From: Xiphydria camelus
Taxonomy: Eukaryota; Arthropoda; Insecta; Hymenoptera; Xiphydriidae
Assembly: GCA_963678675.1 (NCBI GenBank)
Contig: OY783201.1
Coordinates: forward strand, 18,159,769 to 18,223,768
Direction of reading: 5' to 3'
Length of the DNA stretch: 64,000 nucleotides
The notes below the pieces were generated by a model. The model saw nothing but the letters and a program-made list of their open reading frames with translations, searched no databases and was not told where the DNA came from. Within the stretch, counting starts at the first letter, position 1; each line of letters starts with the position of its first letter. Shown here piece by piece: positions 9,770 through 20,303 of the stretch. The position numbers and the translations under genes are program-made.

Positions 9770-12263
9770 CCCGTAACCGGTGATGTACCTTTTTTGTTTC
9801 ATAAACACCGATGTGGAGTCTCAGAGACTCCTCTTGCAAAAGTGGACTGTCAAACTCGACTTTCTTTTTTTTAGTAAATAGCACTGTAATTATCTTTTTA
9901 TGTATATATTTAGAAGATGTTTTAGCATATTTCACTCAGGAATACTAACTGTTGCCTTTACAGAACATCATATTAAAAAATTGAGCCATTCTATTACAAG
10001 TGAAATACTGGTATATATAATATATTTTTATTTTAGAAATATTACAAAATATTAAAAATGCACATTAGTCATTGATTACAGTAGTAAATAAGTAACTTAT
10101 TTTTAGAAAAAAGAAAACAAATATTTCAGTTACAAATAAAACTGCAGCATATGTAGTTGAATAAAATTTCATTCCCTTTTAGCAGCACACTCTTTACAAA
10201 TCTTGTGACTACAAGTCAAACATATAGGTTTCTTGCAATCAAAGCACAAATAAAAGGTCTTCCTGTGTAACCTAGCTGGACATAAATAACAATATTTGCG
10301 AACTTCAAGTTTTTCTTGGACCGCAGGAGTAACTGTCTCAATACGGAGAATACGTTTGATAGAATCTCTGATTTCAGCAGGAATTTGAGGGTTTTCACAT
10401 CTTCTCCTCATATGTGGACTTGTTAGACTTTCGGCTAGTTTCTTCATGAAATCTTTTCTTTTTAATGTTGTTTTCTTATCCCTGTAACATTTAAACATGA
10501 CGTACGCGTTTACTGTGCTCATGTCTAATATTTTATAAAACACTGCCTTGGGCCAGCGTTGTGTTTTTCTGGACGAACTATATATAGTGCATTTTTCATC
10601 GAGGGCATCGACACCCCCTTTTGTCATATTGTAAAAGTTTATTATCTCAGGTTTATTATTTGTTGGGTCTGTGGCACTGGTATAATGCATTGTTGATATT
10701 AGAATTACAGCTTTATTTCTTTTAGGAACAAATGATAGAAGAGTCATATGTTTTCTAAAACCATAAATGGATGACTCCACCGCTCTGCCCCTCTTTGGGG
10801 GGAATTCAGGAGGAATGTGCCTTTTTGTCTTCCTCATAGTTCCAACGTAAGTTAGGCCATGTGACTTTAGTAATTCCACTAATTCGACAGACGTGAACCA
10901 GTTGTCTGCAGTCACATTTCTGTTGGTCCCAAAGAGTGGTCTGGCCAAACGAATCACAGATTGTGTAGGTTTAGGCAATTTTTTTTCATCTGCAGAAAGC
11001 CCATATCCATCCGAGTCCTTTCCCGTGTATACGTATGCATTATAAACATAGTTATTTCTGGCATCTGTCAGGACCATTATTTTTATTCCGTATTTTCGAG
11101 GCTTACTAGGTATATACATTCGGAAGCTGCATCTTCCTCGAACACCTAGCAACATTTCATCGATACATATATATTCACCAACAGTGAACTCGTTCTGGCA
11201 ATTTTGAATAAATAGGTCGAAAATTTCTTGCACAGGTGCCAGCCTATTTACTTCCCTTCGTTATTCCCTTGTGAGAGGATCGTCGAAACGCAGACAATTT
11301 AGCAAGACAGCAAATCTCTTTCCACTCATTACCGCTCTAAAAATGTCTCTGCCTGTACCATCGGTTGCAAATAAACACTCAATATCCTCATCATTTGACT
11401 TAAATACTACAGAATAAATCAATAAGCCCAACAATGCTTTTATTTCAACTTGGTCAGTATTCTTTAGATCGGCTCGATTTTCATTTTTGTATTTTGCTCT
11501 TACAATTGCTAGTTTTATATTAGTCCTCTTGACTATAATGTCTACCATTTCACCCGTGAATAAACAGTTCCATACTGCTTCGGGATCTGCCGAATGCCCT
11601 AAAGTTCGAGATTTTCCCCGTAAACCCGGTAATTTTAGTTTTATTTTATTTTGCTCTGAAACTCGAACATTTCTAGTGGGTTCATTAGCTGACCACTTAT
11701 AGCCGTTTTTACCATAGAAATTTTTCTTAGGCCGCGTGATATTTGATTCTTCTTCATCGGATGATAATTCAGGGGCCTCGTTTTGTTCAGTCTCTTGGTT
11801 GTTTGCTTCATGTAAAATATCTTCATTTACAGATTGATCGGAAACACTGTCATGATCACTCTCTATTTCACAATCACAATCAACATTTTCCACATCACTA
11901 TTGTCAGAGTCAATACTGGTATACCACTTAGTAACGGTCTCCTCAAAATCAGTATCCAAGGCACAAGCAGCGCGTGACGTACTAGCTCGATTATCCATCT
12001 AAAATTCACAAAATAATTAGAAAAATGCAAGATTCATGTTACGCGAATACTTACGTAGGCAGTGACGTGGAGTCTCACAGACTCCGACGAGTTATTTCCA
12101 CAGAGACTGCTGATCACAAACTGACACTAATATAATACTAGTGTACCCCTTCCACTTTTAGGAAGGTACTGGAACATGCGCAACCACCGGCCTACTGGTT
12201 TAAAAGTTATACAAAGTATTAATTCTGAAGGAGTCTCTGAGACTCCACAACACCGGTTACGGG
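9770..12263 (-). mobile_element. Complete piggyBac element
   Basis: Flanked by TTAA at 9766-9769 and 12264-12267. The perfect 13-bp ends are CCCGTAACCGGTG on the left and its complement on the right. Subterminal palindromes built on GGAGTCTCAGAGACTCC lie at about 9813-9831 and 12231-12248, with a variant near 12067. The length of 2494 bp and the single long transposase frame on the minus strand fit a full-length piggyBac. It lies in the 9.0 kb RasGEF intron, transcribed in the same direction as that gene. Confidence 0.96.
10169..11998 (-). pseudogene. piggyBac transposase, one in-frame stop
   Basis: A single frame of 610 codons is broken only by one TAA at 11261-11263. The N-terminal 245 residues begin MDNRASTSRAACALD, contain an acidic stretch and run into the DDE_Tnp_1_7 domain. 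After the stop the frame continues through ICIDEMLLGVRGR and GGVDALDEKC, regions that carry catalytic aspartates in piggyBac. It ends in a cysteine-rich C-terminal finger (YCYLCPARLHR, LCFDCKKPICLTC). The stop falls in the conserved DDPLTRE...RREVNRLAPV stretch. No frameshift is seen, so inactivation looks recent, unless the stop is polymorphic or a sequencing error. Confidence 0.95.
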
Positions 12264-12325
12264 TTAACGATATTCACTCAGTGTACCACGGTAAAGGCTT
12301 TATGCAAAAATGCTGTATGAACCCA

Positions 12326-12401
12326 TGGCGTAATTTGTAGTGTATTCATCGGATGCTCCTGGGAGCGCAGATTCGAATCCAGTTATATGTTTTACTTTTT
12401 T
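12326..12401 (+). repeat. tRNA-derived (SINE-like) sequence
   Basis: TGGCGTAATTTGTAGTG (A-box-like, 12326-12342), an arm GGATGCTCCTGGGAGC and AGATTCGAATCC (B box, 12369-12380) are followed by a T-run at 12396-12401. The layout matches the locus at 6583. It is degenerate, so a SINE head or tRNA pseudogene rather than a working tRNA. Confidence 0.55.
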
Positions 12402-12899
12402 CGTTCTTTTCGTATTTTATAATACAATGTAGTTAACATTTTCATAACTACCGAACGGTCGCGTGTCCTAAGACGATCTTCCTGGCGAGTGATTATCTCG
12501 TTATCTACGGATTTTTTACCCATACTACTGTAGAACTTTCTTGCAGATCGAAATACTTTCTACAAAAAAGTATTCTACCAATTTCGACGAAAACCTCATG
12601 GGTTATGAGATAATTGAGATTGAATAGCATTCTGAATAAAACACCAGTCAAATTAACTATCTGCGATAGTTCTAATGTTTAAAGGATCAATTTGGAAGCA
12701 TAAATTACATAACCAGGGCTCCCATCAAGTCGGAAGTTAAAAAATAGTGGATTTTAATGACGCCATAATTGAAAAAATGATCAAAAATGACCGATCTTTC
12801 CTTATATGAGCATTATGAAAGGATAAAAAAACCGGTCTAATGGCTTTTATATAATAATAAATTCGATAAAGTTTTTAGAAAATAATATTGAAAGAAGAC
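12402..12899. other. RasGEF intron, nothing recognised
   Basis: AT-rich, no open frame, no repeat recognised. Confidence 0.4.
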
Positions 12900-12903
12900 A
12901 ATT

Positions 12904-14139
12904 GAAGACATTGCAGCAAAAACGAGGTATCTGCCGTTTTTGGCCAAATGGAATTATCTGCACGAATCCGTAAAGTATATTAATGTTGTCGTTTGGGTAA
13001 AAAATGAGACATCTACCTTACTTGGTTTCGGTCATGCACCATTTTTTGTAGCTACTTCCTCTATTTACTACGAAACATTTGGTGCAATAACAAGGCAACT
13101 GGGCAGATTAAAACATATTATGCTAGATTTCCCGAGTCTGGGCACAGCTTCTTGCCTTGTGATAGGTGTTTTGGAGTTGTTGAGAAGTACATATATTAGA
13201 AAAGTGGATTGTGTCTTCCTGCCGATAGAATATATTCAACATTATCAAAAATCATCCAGAAAATGTAATATAATACCCGTCATTCAAGAAATGATTTTAA
13301 CTTTGTACAGCATCTTCAGAATTACACTAAAGAAAATCAATAAATAATAAAGCAAAAGAAAAGTTTGCTATTTCAAAATACAGAACCTTTACATATGATT
13401 CAGAATCGAATATGATAACCTGTTCTAGAACTGCAAATATGATATTAACTGAACAGTATCAAATCACCGAACAGAATAACCGCATCCCTTTAAAACCTAA
13501 CGAGTCGTTATATAGTTCACCCTTACCATTAAAAGCAAACAAACTTACAAATGTAATGGTATTAGCAAGGAAGTATGTATCACAGGTTGATAATTTAGTC
13601 TTTTACCAAAACCTAAAGTCAGATGCTGCTCCAGATGAAGGTGAGACTGATGTTACAGACGATGAAGATAAAGAGTAAAGAAAAAAAACGTGTACTAATA
13701 TTAATATGTACTTTAATTATTTTGGTTTTCTTTAAACAAAATGTTTTCTCGTTTTATTCGGTGCAAAAATGAGGTAGCTTCCAAAATATTAAAAATATAT
13801 AATAGAAGCAGTCAAGTTACATGTTACATTTAGTTATCGTATGTTCAGTGGACATCAAAGTTTGTTTTTAATTAAATAAACTTCATGTACATTACTATCA
13901 TTAATGAAAAAAAACTTTCGATGGTAAAAACGAGGTAGCTGCAAAACTTTTTTTAGTTTTTCACAAAACTGCAGGTCTTCAAAATATTGTTTTATCTACC
14001 ACTGTACTCCTACCCAACATGTTAACCACTCTTATAGTAACAACCAAAGAAAAAAAATTAATTTGAATTTTAAAACACGTTTTGTCCCTCCTGAAAAATT
14101 TCTAAAATGCAACTGCCTCGTTTTTGCTGCAATGTCCTC
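12904..14139 (+). mobile_element. Unclassified DNA element with AATT duplication
   Basis: The left end GAAGACATTGCAGCAAAAAC (then GAGG) and the complement of the right end (GAGGACATTGCAGCAAAAAC) match over about 26 bases with two differences. AATT flanks both sides (12900-12903, 14140-14143). A subterminal phrase AAAACGAGGTAGCTGC recurs at about 13763 and 13923. It holds two open frames on the plus strand (12940-13347 and 13412-13678). I cannot assign a superfamily from ends plus a 4-bp duplication. Confidence 0.7.
12940..13678 (+). pseudogene. Protein remnant in unclassified element
   Basis: The first frame (135 codons) contains KVDCVFLPIEYIQHYQKSSR and VIQEMILTLYSIFRITLKK. A one-base shift near 13335 would join it to ISKYRTFTYDSESN and the second frame, which carries SLYSSPLPLKANKLTNVMVL, VFYQNL and an acidic tail. 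The S/P-LPLxxxKxxDLxxL...FYxNL pattern reminds me of the C-terminal end of a class of uncharacterised arthropod TE-borne proteins, but I cannot name a domain with confidence. A search with both frames joined would settle it. Confidence 0.45.
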
Positions 14140-14159
14140 AATTGAGATTTGTAATCGAA

Positions 14160-14935
14160 ATAATTTATTTTTGTCACTCAGTGCCAAATACTCGGTTTTA
14201 CGGGCGTCCTCAACACATGTAAAATGACGTTTTACACACCAATATGTGAAAGGTTGCACAGTGCGTAAAATAACCTGTGCTATGCGTGAAATAACCTTAC
14301 AGTGCGTAAAATAAAAGTGGCACACTCTCAAGAAATCACTGCATGCGATTATTACTAGAAGTTGGCACAGTCAGTGTGTCTAACGCCACGCATTCGCAGC
14401 ACAACTCTACGCAGCTGACGCAAAGCCAGAACCTAACCTAACTTAACCCATTCACGCCGCTGTCGCTTATAAGCGTCAGCGAATGAGTTGCGCGGGTGCC
14501 GCTGTCGCTTATAAGCGTTCTATTCCATTCACAGGCTTGAACTGGGCACTGTAGTTACATGTGTATGTGTAAGCTGGCAATTGAGTAAAGGTTCTTTGAC
14601 GTAAACGTGCACGTAGTTCGGAATTTTTACGATTTTTATATATTTTGTTATTGTTAGAATTATTAACTTGAAGTTGGCATGGGGCAAAATGTATCTAAAT
14701 TAGAGCGGCAGTGAATGTGTTACAGTTCTTTGTTTGTTTATTTATTTATTTTTACTTTAAAAATATTTGTTTGTAATTTGAGGGGGGGGGGCTTCGCCCC
14801 CCAACCCCCCCGCCAACACCCTATCCCGAACCCTGTCAACCTCGTATTTGACACTTATTGTTAGTGACAAAAAATAGAATTCGTCATTCGGGCGTTCGCG
14901 CCCTCATAACGAAAATAACTATTTGATAAGAACAT
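14160..14935. repeat. Hairpin-rich repeat family X, copy 1
   Basis: It begins with TTTTTGTCACTCAGTGCCAA and CTCGGTTTTACGGGCGTCCT, and ends with TGACAAAAAATAGAATTCGT and ATAACGAAAATAACTATT. The same ends occur in copies at 15845-16650 and, reversed, 33405-33640. Inside are AGTGCGTAAAATAACCT repeats and a G-run/C-run hairpin GGGGGGCTTCGCCCCCC near 14783. A 20-bp unit holding the palindrome CGCTTATAAGCG is duplicated at 14456 and 14498. Confidence 0.7.
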
Positions 14936-15844
14936 ATCGAAATCGTAAGGTATGGGAGATAGCAAACTAAAATACTTTTTAACGAACAAACACTATAACA
15001 AACCTTTTTTCATACTACAAGAAACACGCGCAACGATATCGACTGCTTATTACGCATCATAACGAATTATAGCATCTGGATACTGATAACATAACTACCG
15101 CAACACTGAGAACTCATACGAATCGTTGCAGCATTTTAGCAATGGGAAGGTATCATCAAATTACACACACACAAAAAAAAAGTGGTATATACTTTTCATG
15201 CGATATATGTTATCCGTAGTAATTTTGACTCCTGATCATGAGTCCGGTGTCAAAATTTGACCATCACGTCACAATTTTTTTCTAACGCCAAAAAAACAGC
15301 CTGAAATCACGATTTTCAAAAAATTAATGGATTTAAACCAAATTTGGTATAGGAGGGTTTTTAGTCACTGATCACGAATCTGAAGTCAGATTTCAAAAAT
15401 TCAAGATGACGGATCCAATATGGCGGACGAGATTTTCGAAAATTAACGAATTCAAGCCAAATTTTGTATAGTGGGGTTTTTTGGGTCGCTATACCCCTAT
15501 ACCAAATTTGGCATGAATCCATTGATTTTCGAAAATATCGTCCGCCATATTGGATCTGCCATCTTGAATTTTTGAAATCTGACTTCAGCTTCGTGATCAG
15601 CAATCAAAAAATCCTCCAATACCAAATTTAGTTTAAATCCATTAGTTTTTTGAAAATCATGATCACTGTCTGGTTTTTTGCAGTTAGAAAAAAATTGTGA
15701 CATGATGGTCAAATTTTGACACCGGACTCGTGATCAGGAGGCGAAATTACTACAGATAACATATCGTAGGCTAAATATGTTAACCTGCTAACTCACATGA
15801 AGTCAAGTTTTCAGGAGAGAGAAAAAACTGTCTTGATCAATATA

Positions 15845-16650
15845 AAAAAGTGCTTTTGTCACCCAGTGTCAAAAACCTCGGTTTTTCATTCGTCCTCGAC
15901 GCTTGTGAAATCGTGTTTCACGCACTGAAGCTGCTGAGTGTGTGAACAACCTGCGCAGTGCGTGAAAGTACCTGCACAGTGCGTGAACACTTTTTTCTGC
16001 ACTGGAGAAATAGTTCTGAAGTTAGCAGTCAGTGAATCCAACCGAATGTCCTACACTGCGCATGCGCCGAGAGACTGCACAGTTGACAGAAAACCGGTAC
16101 ATATAACCTCAAAACGGTGAGACAGAAAGCCGGTACACATAACCACAAAACGGTGAATTGTAGTTTTATAGTGTGAAATAAATAAAAACTCGTGATAATG
16201 GATCCCGATTTTATTCAACAATGGAACCAGTGTTGGTTGACACGTTATTGCTTATCAGTGTCCAACTATGAATTTGTTGATTTTTTTTGTTGTCCAAAAA
16301 ATGCATATAACATTTTTTTTATATTGATAAAAATTAATAATTTTACTCCAACTTTCAATGTGTTGATCTTTTTCTTTCTTTTCTTTAAAAAATATGTTTT
16401 ATGATCTTTTTTTTTGGGGGGGTTGGGCTCCGCCCCCCAACCCCCCTCCGTACCACCACCCCGAACCCTGTCCGCGCCCACGCTCCAACCTCGGTTTTGA
16501 CACTGGTGACAAAAAGTCAAATTCGATATTCGTGAGTTTCGCGCCGTTTTTAACTCGTGTGATTGCCGCACTCGTTTCGCTCGTGCGGCAAACTTCACAC
16601 TCGTTAAAAGCATGCGCTTCACGCACTCGTATCGAAAATAACTATTATAT
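15845..16650. repeat. Hairpin-rich repeat family X, copy 2
   Basis: Starts with CTTTTGTCACCCAGTGTCAA and ends with CGAAAATAACTATTATATG. It contains CACGCACTGAAGCTG-type repeats, the G/C-run hairpin GGGTTGGGCTCCGCCCCCCA near 16420-16440, and a perfect hairpin TTGCCGCACTCGTTTCGCTC...GTGCGGCAA near 16562-16592. Open frames crossing this segment are by-products. Confidence 0.7.
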
Positions 16651-17709
16651 GACAATGGATTTTAACACAATAGTTGCCAGTATTTGCCTAACCTTTTTTT
16701 AAATAAAATGTATATAAATTATTTTTAATTTAATTTCTACAGCCGTAAAATGGAGTTAGCAGTTTTGAAAATTCTATTAATGAATGCAAATCAGGAGATA
16801 GCAGTATTTCTATTAACTCAACCAGTAATGGCACTGAACAAAAACTCAAAATAACAAATTAAAAACAAAAGAAAAATTCTTAAAATAATTTCAATATTAA
16901 CATTTTCAACTTGATAATTATTTAAGGTCACAATGTTTTTGTCATCTTCATTCGAGTTGTTATTACTTTCAGCTTGTTTGGTTACTAATTTTAAAATTTC
17001 CTTTGTTCGTTGTACATATGTTAAATAAAAAAAATGTTTAAACTATGCAAACATTAAACATTTTTTGTTTGCCATATTGCGCTTAAATTATATTTCCATG
17101 AAGATACAATTAGTTAGACCCCGATTTATATAAAGCAACCAAGTTCTAAAAATAGTTACCGAAACTACTTTTCGATAGACCCGTTACGAAAGATTTTTTT
17201 TAATCCTTTAAAAGTAAAGTAAAAGTTTCTTCACGATTTATAATAAAAGTAAAATAATGAAAACCTGCTATATCCAAACCTTTTCTTCTATGTATTTAAA
17301 GGGTACGAAAAGCCGCTAACCTCAAAATTACGTTAATTGGTTTATTTTGTCTCAAAATCTGATATTTAATTAATATAAATTATGATTTAATAGATTTAAT
17401 ATTACCTTTTCTTTTAGTAAAACAGCACAGAAAAACAAAAAAACTAACGGTACATAGGAAAAAACAAGGAACTTCGAGAGTCAAAATAACACGTGTGCAT
17501 CTGTTGCCTACAATTAGCGGGAGATAGCAGCATTTCCTTGCGCATCGTACAATATGAAGTTAGCTGGCTTACGTGCGTTATAAAATAAGTCATTTCTACG
17601 CAGAATAGGAAGTTAAGTGGTTTACAGGCCGATGCAAGACGCCATCTAGTTGCCGAATATCAAAAAATCTCAAAATCGTAAAATATGGAGTTAGCAGGTT
17701 AACACATTA

Positions 17710-17930
17710 AGGGCCGGTTTTACCAACAGGTATAAACGCGGTATAGCGCTATACTGAGAATAACCATAAGGCTTATTGCTGGTTATTCTCAGTATAGCAC
17801 TATACCGCGTTTATACCGTGTTGGTAAAACGCGGTATAGTGCTATACTGAGAATAACCAGCAATAAGCCTTATGGTTATTCTCAGTATAGCGCTATACCG
17901 CGTTTATACCGTGTTGGTAAAACCGGCCCT
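17710..17930. mobile_element. 221-bp double-hairpin MITE
   Basis: The ends AGGGCCGGTTTTACCAACA and their complement are perfect. TA lies on both sides (17708-17709, 17931-17932). The unit GCGGTATAGCGCTATACTGA occurs four times in alternating orientation (starting near 17738, 17782, 17829 and 17877), so each half folds as its own hairpin inside the overall palindrome. It is inserted in the right terminal repeat of element D. Confidence 0.9.
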
Positions 17931-18182
17931 TAGCCGACGATATATCGCATGAAAAGTATATACCACTTTTTTTTTGTGTGACTGTGTCATTTGACGAAAC
18001 CTTAAAAATAATTACTTTTTTAATGACTTCTAAAAATAAAAATGACATTCTACTGACTTGATTGAAAAAAATTACAAATTGAAAGCCATGCATAATGCAT
18101 GATATTTCATTAATTTGATTTACTCTACCAAAATATTCACTATCGCTACTTAAAAGATCGATATGCACAAATACACACTCAC

Positions 18183-18423
18183 GTGATTAAACCGTCTTGT
18201 GAAACAGACCACATTCGGTGCTACAATGAGCTTGTTCTTCTTGTTCCAAGAACAACTTGATAGCTCCTCAGGCCGGATCGATCTAAATGCGTTCAAATCT
18301 AGTAATGTTAATTGAGTTGCCAGGTCTTCCGCCTGTATATTCGTAGCAACAGTTGTGTTAGCAACGGGTGAATTATTGTTGCATCGGCCGGGAAGAGAAT
18401 TTGATTTACACGCCACCGAACTT
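18183..18423 (-). CDS. RalGPS: RalGPS-like RasGEF exon (upstream of the two found)
   Basis: A 241-bp exon with acceptor TTCTTCACAG above 18423 and donor GTGAGT at 18182-18177. Residues 1-28 are a polar linker. Residues 29-80 are the start of the RasGEF catalytic domain: EDLATQLTLLDLNAFRSIRP, EELSSCSWNKKNK, then APNVVCFTRRFNH. It ends in phase 0 and continues perfectly into the exon at 8997-9160. The first base completes a codon from an earlier exon that I did not find, so the N-terminus lies above this point or outside the window. The exon has no disruptions and looks like a live host gene. Confidence 0.87.
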
Positions 18424-18511
18424 CTGTGAAGAAAAATAGAGCGATATTAGCCAGAGCAACGAAAATGCTACGTCACAATGCGTGCGGTAATCGTAAAGAG
18501 AAAACGATTAA

Positions 18512-18634
18512 CCCTTACGTACACAATGAACGTTGCGCAACGCCTGTTCCTCCAGCCAGGGGAGATCTGTACAGATTGAATAAACATCCATACTCTCCAT
18601 GAGTACGTATCATAAGAATCACGTACGTAAGGGC
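18512..18634. mobile_element. Small TTAA MITE, piggyBac-like
   Basis: TTAA at 18508-18511 and 18635-18638 flank a 123-bp sequence with ends CCCTTACGTAC and GTACGTAAGGG plus one extra base. Size, TTAA and CCC ends suggest a piggyBac-derived MITE just upstream (in RasGEF sense) of the exon. Confidence 0.7.
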
Positions 18635-18972
18635 TTAACTGATCCCTTAATAATAATAACAATAAAAACTATTCTCGACACATAATAATATCAAACAATG
18701 TATATAATTTTTATATAATTTTTCATTATTTGTATTTATTGAACGAAAAAGCTACAAGATACTTAACATTACGGTTCTCCAGCAGCCTGATACATAATAC
18801 TTATAAGGGTACGGCCAGGCTTGCGAGCGATTTATCGCGAGAGATAAATCGTGGACGACTATACGACAACAAAATATTTCAAACCCATTGAATTTTATTG
18901 GAGTGGCCTACCTAAAAAGTCGCTTAGCGGCTAAGCGAGTCGCTCTGTTTTCAATTCCGTTTGATTTCTTAA

Positions 18973-19915
18973 CCTTTAGAGTCCGGGGAAATTTCAGTTA
19001 AAATCGATTATTTTTAAACTTAAAATTTATAAATAAAATCAATAAATTTCCTATTCTGAGGCCCCGACCTAACTGCTGGTCGATATATCGACCACCCCGG
19101 ACGCAGGACAAAATCGACTTTGGATCCAATGGAAAAAATTTGGCAGGAAAGATTACCGCTCAAAACTTGTTACTCGGGTTTTTTTTTGGTCGCCCATTAT
19201 GATGCTGATATCCAAATTGTTCTATTCTCAAATCCAAGACGGTGGATGATAGATTCCAGACATTTTTAGAATTTGAAGATTATGGCCCGAAACTTGTTAC
19301 TCGGGGGTTTTTTGGGTCGCTCATTACGATGCTGAAGTCCAAATCGGTCTAGTCTTAAATCCAAGACGGCGGATCCAATATGGCGGATGATGAATTCCAC
19401 AAGTTTATCAAAATTTGAAGATTATTGCCCAAAAGTTGTTACTCGGGGGTTTTTGGGGTCACTCATTACGATGCTGATGTCCAAATTGATCTATTCTCAA
19501 ATTCAAGATTCCCAAATCCAAAGTGACTCTTTTGTTATTTTTACTATTTTGGCCTCCAAGTTGGTATGCTCACGTTTTTTGATGTGCAGAGTACGAAAAA
19601 AAAAAAAGTTATCCGCAAATCTCACTTTCAAGACCGATTTAGACATCAAAATCGTAATGAGCGATCCTGAAAACCCCCGAGTAACAAGCTTCGGGCCATA
19701 ATCTTCAAATTCTAAAAATTTCTGGAATTCATCATCCGCCATATTGCATTCACCATCTTGAATTTGAGAATAGACCGATATTGACACCAGCATCGTAATG
19801 AGCGACCCCGAAAACCCCCGAGAAACAAGTTTCAGACCATAATCTTAAAATTTTGATAAATATCTGGAATTCATCATCCGCTGGTATATATCGACCACCC
19901 CGAGAGCTCTAAAGG
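18973..19915. repeat. Foldback element G at a TTAA site
   Basis: The ends CCTTTAGAGTCCGGGG and the complement CCTTTAGAGCTCTCGGGG define a 943-bp foldback. It is flanked by TTAA (18969-18972) and TTAG (19916-19919). The host repeat has an undisrupted copy at about 21597 reading CCTTAAGCGACTTTAG, which is the empty site. Internally it repeats AAACTTGTTACTCGGGGGTT and TCGCTCATTACGATGCTGA three times in one direction and then inverted, with the CCAATATGGCGGATGATGAA block. Confidence 0.82.
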
Positions 19916-20026
19916 TTAGGCGACTTTAGCTGCATTTTGCCTTGTGAACTGCACTGTTCCGTTGCACGATGGACGGAAAATGGAAGACCGTACATCGCTT
20001 AAGGTATTCCTAGCGCGAGATGAAAT

Positions 20027-20303
20027 ACCGTATGTCCGTCTTTGTACTGGCCTGCAGTTTGAAAGTTACCTTCGGATAGACTTGGTTGGTAATCGAGACA
20101 TTTATACCGTAATTATAATTATTTTCGTAATTTCCATTATTCACAAATTCACAATTTCGAGGTTAGACGCTTCGATATCCCGAATTGACATCAACTCTAA
20201 CTGCCGACTCGACTTCTACCGTATTAAATGACTCGAGTACCGACCAAGCCTATCCGAAGGTAACTTTCAAACTGGCCAGTACAGAGACGGACATACGGTA
20301 TTA
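20027..20303. repeat. Palindrome of the ACATACGGTA family
   Basis: The left arm CCGTATGTCCGTCTTTGTAC to about 20085 pairs with the right arm from 20246 to 20303. Between them lies ATTCACAAATTCACAATTTC and GAGGTTAGACGCTTCGATAT, which recur many times in 32230-33350. Confidence 0.75.

Larger units (their letters stand above)
15765..17939. mobile_element. Element D, inserted in foldback F1
   Basis: Flanked by ATAT at 15761-15764 and 17940-17943. Removing it restores the F1 arm sequence GATAACATATATCGCATG. The left end CGTAGGCTAAATATGTTAAC and the right end, read after removing the MITE at 17710-17930, are near-perfect complements over about 30 bases (CGTCGGCTAATGTGTTAACC). Inside are repeat X copy 2 and several copies of GGAGTTAGCAG-type phrases. 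No transposase frame is present. Superfamily unknown; the 4-bp duplication recalls element 12904-14139. Confidence 0.82.
15166..17985. repeat. Foldback element F1, interrupted by element D
   Basis: The arms at 15166-15480 and 15485-15764 are complementary. The right arm resumes at 17944-17985 with ATCGCATGAAAAGTATATAC and the terminal TTTTTTTTTGTGTGACTGTG. The arms carry GGTATAGGAGGGTTTTTAG, ATCTGAAGTCAGATTTCAAA and CCAATATGGCGGACGAGATT, which are shared with other foldbacks here. Related copies lie at 25270-26065 plus 46595-46862. Confidence 0.88.

Noticed and set aside
16266..16702. Overlapping open frames on both strands as genes
   Set aside because: They run through the G/C-run hairpin repeat and have no domain; they arise from repeat composition.
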